Shown here piece by piece: positions 14,190 to 16,400 of a stretch of 16,400 nt of DNA; the first letter of the stretch is position 1, and every line of letters starts with the position of its first letter. The notes below the pieces were generated by a model that saw nothing but the letters and a program-made list of their open reading frames with translations, was not told the DNA's origin and ran no database searches. The DNA comes from an uncultured bacterium (lineage in GTDB: Bacteria; Verrucomicrobiota; Verrucomicrobiia; Opitutales; Intestinicryptomonadaceae), in NCBI GenBank assembly GCA_905214995.1, contig CAJMOT010000041.1, positions 1-16,400 on the forward strand. Direction: 5' to 3'. The position numbers and the translations under genes were made by a program.

Positions 14190-15470
14190 TCAGGCCTTTT
14201 TGACGGAGACCTCCCCGTCGGCAAAGCGCAGCCCGAACGTACCCTCCGGAACCTCCGCCGCGCTCGAAATGAATCTCCCTCCGGAATCGACGGCGACGGC
14301 AAACCCGCGGCGCAATGCGCTCTCGACCCCGAGCAGCCCTATGTGCTTTTCGAGGTAGTCGAGCTTTTGGGAATACATTTCGATCCTGCGCGCGGGCGAC
14401 AGAGCGGCAAAGTCCGCGCGGATGCGCAAAAACTCCGACTTGCGCCCCGCAAGCGCGCCCGCCGCCGCCGCCGCAATGCGCGCTTCGAGCGAGTCCAGTC
14501 CGAGCCAACGCTCCCTTATTTTAGCCTCGGGCGAATTTAGCCTAAGCGATCCGGACAGCGATTCGAGGTTTGCGCGCAGGGCTTGGAGGCGCGCCGCCGC
14601 CGCGTTTTTAAGGGCGGCTTCCGCGGAGTCGAGCCTGGTTTTCGCCTCTATCGCCGCGCTGGAGACGAGTTCCGCCGCCGCGCTCGGGGTCTCCGCGCGG
14701 AGGTCTGCGGCGAAGTCGGAAAGAGTGAAGTCTATTTCGTGGCCCACGGCGGAAATCGTGGGCAGCGGGCACGCGGCGACGGCGCGCGCGAGAGCCTCCT
14801 CGTTGAACGGCCAGAGATCCTCGAGGCTGCCCCCGCCGCGCATAAGGACGGCGAGGTCGAAGCCCGCGCCGTCGCCGAAGCGGAATTCAGAGGCCCTTTT
14901 AAGCCCCTCCGCAAGCTCCTCCGCCGCCTCAGAGCCCTGCACGCGCGAGGGTATGACGACCACCTCTCCCTTCCAGCCCCTGCGCGAGAGTATCCTGCAA
15001 AAGTCGCGTATCGCAGCCCCCGACGGCGATGTCACGACCGCTATGCGGCGCGGCAAAAGCGGCGCCGGCTTTTTGCGCGCGGCGTCGAAAAGCCCCTCGG
15101 CGGACAGCTTTTCCTTCAACGCCTGAAAGCGCGCCGCAAGGCTTCCCGCGCCGTCGGGAATCACCGCCTTCACCACTATCTGGTAGCTTCCGCGCGCCTC
15201 GTAAATGGAAATCTCCCCGAAGGCGAAAATCCGCATTCCGTCCTCGAGCCGCAACGACATTCCGCGCGAATACCCCTTGAACAGCACCGCCGAAATCGCC
15301 CCCTCGTCGTCTTTGAGGGTAAAGTACGTGTGCCCGCTCGAATAGGTTTTGAGGTTCGAGATCTCCCCTTTCAGCCACAGCTCGGGAATCCGCGTCTTGA
15401 CGAGCATCTTGAAGCGGCGCGAAAACTCCCCGACGCCCAGAACCTCGTCGCTCTGTTTAAGAAACTCCAT
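14190..15470 (-). CDS. xseA: Exodeoxyribonuclease VII large subunit
   Basis: The catalytic subunit of exonuclease VII, which degrades single-stranded DNA from both ends. It has 426 residues (E. coli 456). Residues 10-105 form the OB-fold (VGEFSRRFKMLVKTRIPELW, GEISNLKTYSSGHTYFTLKD, GYSRGMSLRLEDGMRIFAFG). The catalytic domain has RRIAVVTSPSGAAIRDFCRI (141-160), LMRGGGSLEDLWPFNEEALA (209-228) and AVGHEIDFTLSDFAADLRAE (241-260), then TPSAAAEL (261-268). A long helical, alanine-rich region follows (about 270-375) that would bind XseB. The last 35 residues (GLLGVESALRRGFAVAVDSG and on) match the family C terminus. It overlaps the upstream membrane-protein gene by 14 bases, suggesting one transcript. 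The small subunit gene xseB, often adjacent, is not found downstream. Confidence 0.96.
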   Translation of the reverse strand: MEFLKQSDEVLGVGEFSRRFKMLVKTRIPELWLKGEISNLKTYSSGHTYFTLKDDEGAISAVLFKGYSRGMSLRLEDGMRIFAFGEISIYEARGSYQIVVKAVIPDGAGSLAARFQALKEKLSAEGLFDAARKKPAPLLPRRIAVVTSPSGAAIRDFCRILSRRGWKGEVVVIPSRVQGSEAAEELAEGLKRASEFRFGDGAGFDLAVLMRGGGSLEDLWPFNEEALARAVAACPLPTISAVGHEIDFTLSDFAADLRAETPSAAAELVSSAAIEAKTRLDSAEAALKNAAAARLQALRANLESLSGSLRLNSPEAKIRERWLGLDSLEARIAAAAAGALAGRKSEFLRIRADFAALSPARRIEMYSQKLDYLEKHIGLLGVESALRRGFAVAVDSGGRFISSAAEVPEGTFGLRFADGEVSVKKA

Positions 15471-16152
15471 CGCCGCCCCCCCTCAGCTTGTGCCCGTACC
15501 GCTTGTCGAGCATTCGCGCCACTATCGCCAGAATCACAAAAAACGAACCCGCAATCGCTATTTTCGCGGCCCCGCCCGTAAAGAAACCCTCCCCGAGGTA
15601 CACATAACCGAAAATCTGGACGTACTGTATGGGCAGGGATACTGCCACATACTTCGCGAATGGAATTTCCGCGAGCCCCAATGCGTAGTTTTGCACCGCG
15701 AGCGGATTGCCGGGTATCATGCGCATGAGAAACACGAACTCGTACTGCTCGTAAGGCGGCAGCCTCGGGACGTTCAGGCCGCGCGCCTCGAGCTTGCGGC
15801 GCAAAAACGCGCCGAATTTTTTGGATATGAAGTAGGAAGCGACTATGTTGAGCGTCACCCCGAGCCAGCAGCAAAAGAGTATGGCAAGCATCGGCTCCGA
15901 CTCCGCGCGCGCCGCCGCGAGGACGAATACCGGCGTCACCGGCAGAAAGAATATCGGCAACGCGAATATCACAAGCGAATAGACGAAGAGCGGAACGCCC
16001 TCCAAAAGCCTCAGGTTGTCCCTAAAATACGCGCCGACATCCGCCAAAAACACTTCAATCTCGCGCTGCCAGAAGAAAAACGCCCATACGAACAGCGCCG
16101 CCGCAAAAGCGGCCGCGAACGCGGCGCAGGCAATTTTCCCTCTCATTTTCAT
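15457..16152 (-). CDS. TVP38/TMEM64 (VTT/DedA-like) integral membrane protein
   Basis: A polytopic inner-membrane protein of 231 residues in the VTT superfamily. Members elsewhere act as lipid scramblases or transporters; the substrate here is unknown. Hydrophobic segments lie at about residues 7-28, 54-82, 88-109, 166-186 and 196-213. The family core is visible as a re-entrant FALPIFFLPVTPVFVLAAA (63-81) and the signature FLMRMIPGNPLAVQNYALGL (141-160), with the conserved Arg, Pro and Asn-Tyr-x-x-Gly. The frame opens at a TTG at 16188; ATG 16152 (or ATG 16146) fits better, placing positive residues just before the first membrane segment. It lies 39 bases after a nucleosidase-type gene and overlaps xseA, whose role is unrelated, so the grouping may only reflect compact packing. 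Confidence 0.88.
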   Translation of the reverse strand: MKMRGKIACAAFAAAFAAALFVWAFFFWQREIEVFLADVGAYFRDNLRLLEGVPLFVYSLVIFALPIFFLPVTPVFVLAAARAESEPMLAILFCCWLGVTLNIVASYFISKKFGAFLRRKLEARGLNVPRLPPYEQYEFVFLMRMIPGNPLAVQNYALGLAEIPFAKYVAVSLPIQYVQIFGYVYLGEGFFTGGAAKIAIAGSFFVILAIVARMLDKRYGHKLRGGGDGVS

Positions 16153-16191
16153 CGCTTCATTAGTGGCGGCGCATGTCCGCAGACGCAAGGC

Positions 16192-16400
16192 TTATATCCA
16201 AAAATCTTCGAGCTCCCCCAGAGCCGCGCACGCCGAAAGTATGCCAGCTTTGATGTCGCATTCCGGCGAAAAATCGGTCAGAATTTTGCGGACGAAGAGC
16301 TTTTTGGAAAACGCCTCCGCCGCCCTCGCAAGCGCCCAGCCCTCCATATCCACAAGCTCGCCGAATCCGGCGGCCCGCGCCCTCTGCGCGGCGGTGGACG
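16192..16400 (-). CDS. Nucleoside phosphorylase/nucleosidase-family enzyme, C-terminal part
   Basis: Only the last 68 residues are in the window; the gene enters from the right edge and ends at the TAA at 16192-16194. The visible part reads GFGELVDMEGWALARAAEAF then KLFVRKILTDFSPECDI. This matches the end of the PNP/UDP phosphorylase fold: Val-Asp-Met-Glu-Gly, whose Met-Glu pair contacts the ribose in MTA/SAH nucleosidases and purine phosphorylases, and a later Asp (in LTDFS) at the place of the purine-binding catalytic Asp. Family assignment rests on these two motifs only. The exact enzyme (MTA/SAH nucleosidase, futalosine hydrolase, a hopanoid-associated phosphorylase or other) cannot be told. 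Confidence 0.7.
   Translation of the reverse strand, partial: STAAQRARAAGFGELVDMEGWALARAAEAFSKKLFVRKILTDFSPECDIKAGILSACAALGELEDFWI

Noticed and set aside
13646..14302. Minus-strand 218-codon open frame between xseA and obg
   Set aside because: Arginine-rich translation typical of a wrong frame in GC-rich DNA, and it overlaps the end of xseA out of frame.
13966..14358. Plus-strand 130-codon open frame opposite the end of xseA
   Set aside because: The first half looks somewhat coding, but the second half is an antisense shadow of xseA and no start signal is present. Kept only as a possible gene remnant.
1..16400. CRISPR arrays, insertion sequences, integrase or attachment sites
   Set aside because: No regularly spaced repeats, no transposase or recombinase frame, and no terminal inverted repeats were seen anywhere in the window.

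Overview
The window is a GC-rich, tightly packed bacterial chromosome segment in which nearly every gene reads on the minus strand. It holds a biotin operon, an RNA-modification cluster, rpsT, a block of five pseudopilin genes with one uncharacterised partner, obg, and xseA with a VTT-family membrane protein. The pseudopilin array, the weak use of Shine-Dalgarno sites and the type of small partner protein fit a Verrucomicrobiota (Opitutae-like) organism. That assignment is inference from gene content and was not tested by a search.

Layout, left to right. 1-3798 (minus, read right to left): bioB > bioA > bioF > bioG, running off the left edge. BioB, BioA and BioF are the last steps of biotin synthesis except dethiobiotin synthetase; BioG is the esterase that releases pimeloyl-ACP. 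The cistrons touch or overlap (ATGA junctions). A divergent HAD-family phosphatase gene (3987-4658) is the only supported plus-strand gene. 4659-5016 is a convergent gap with hairpins. 5017-7183 (minus) is a three-gene unit read as bifunctional nuclease-domain protein > tRNA-dihydrouridine synthase > TrmH-type 2'-O-methyltransferase, behind a good sigma70-like promoter. 7344-7598 is rpsT with its own terminator.

7599-8185 is about 590 bases with no convincing gene but with repeated and inverted sequences. 8225-12549 (minus) is an operon read as two GspG-like proteins, then GspH-, GspI- and GspJ-like proteins, then a 159-residue conserved-looking protein of unknown function, closed by a hairpin terminator. 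The secretin, ATPase and platform genes of a type II secretion or type IV pilus machine are not here, so the machine these pseudopilins serve is encoded elsewhere.

12607-13605 is obg (short form, no C-terminal extension). 13606-14189 is another gap with a strong hairpin and unresolved coding-like fragments. 14190-16400 holds xseA, a VTT/TVP38 membrane protein and the C-terminal end of a nucleoside phosphorylase/nucleosidase-type enzyme cut by the right edge. xseB is not next to xseA.

Most of the window is ordinary core metabolism and housekeeping. The parts that deserve a second look are the pseudopilin operon with its unknown partner, and the two structured non-coding gaps at 7599-8185 and 13606-14189.
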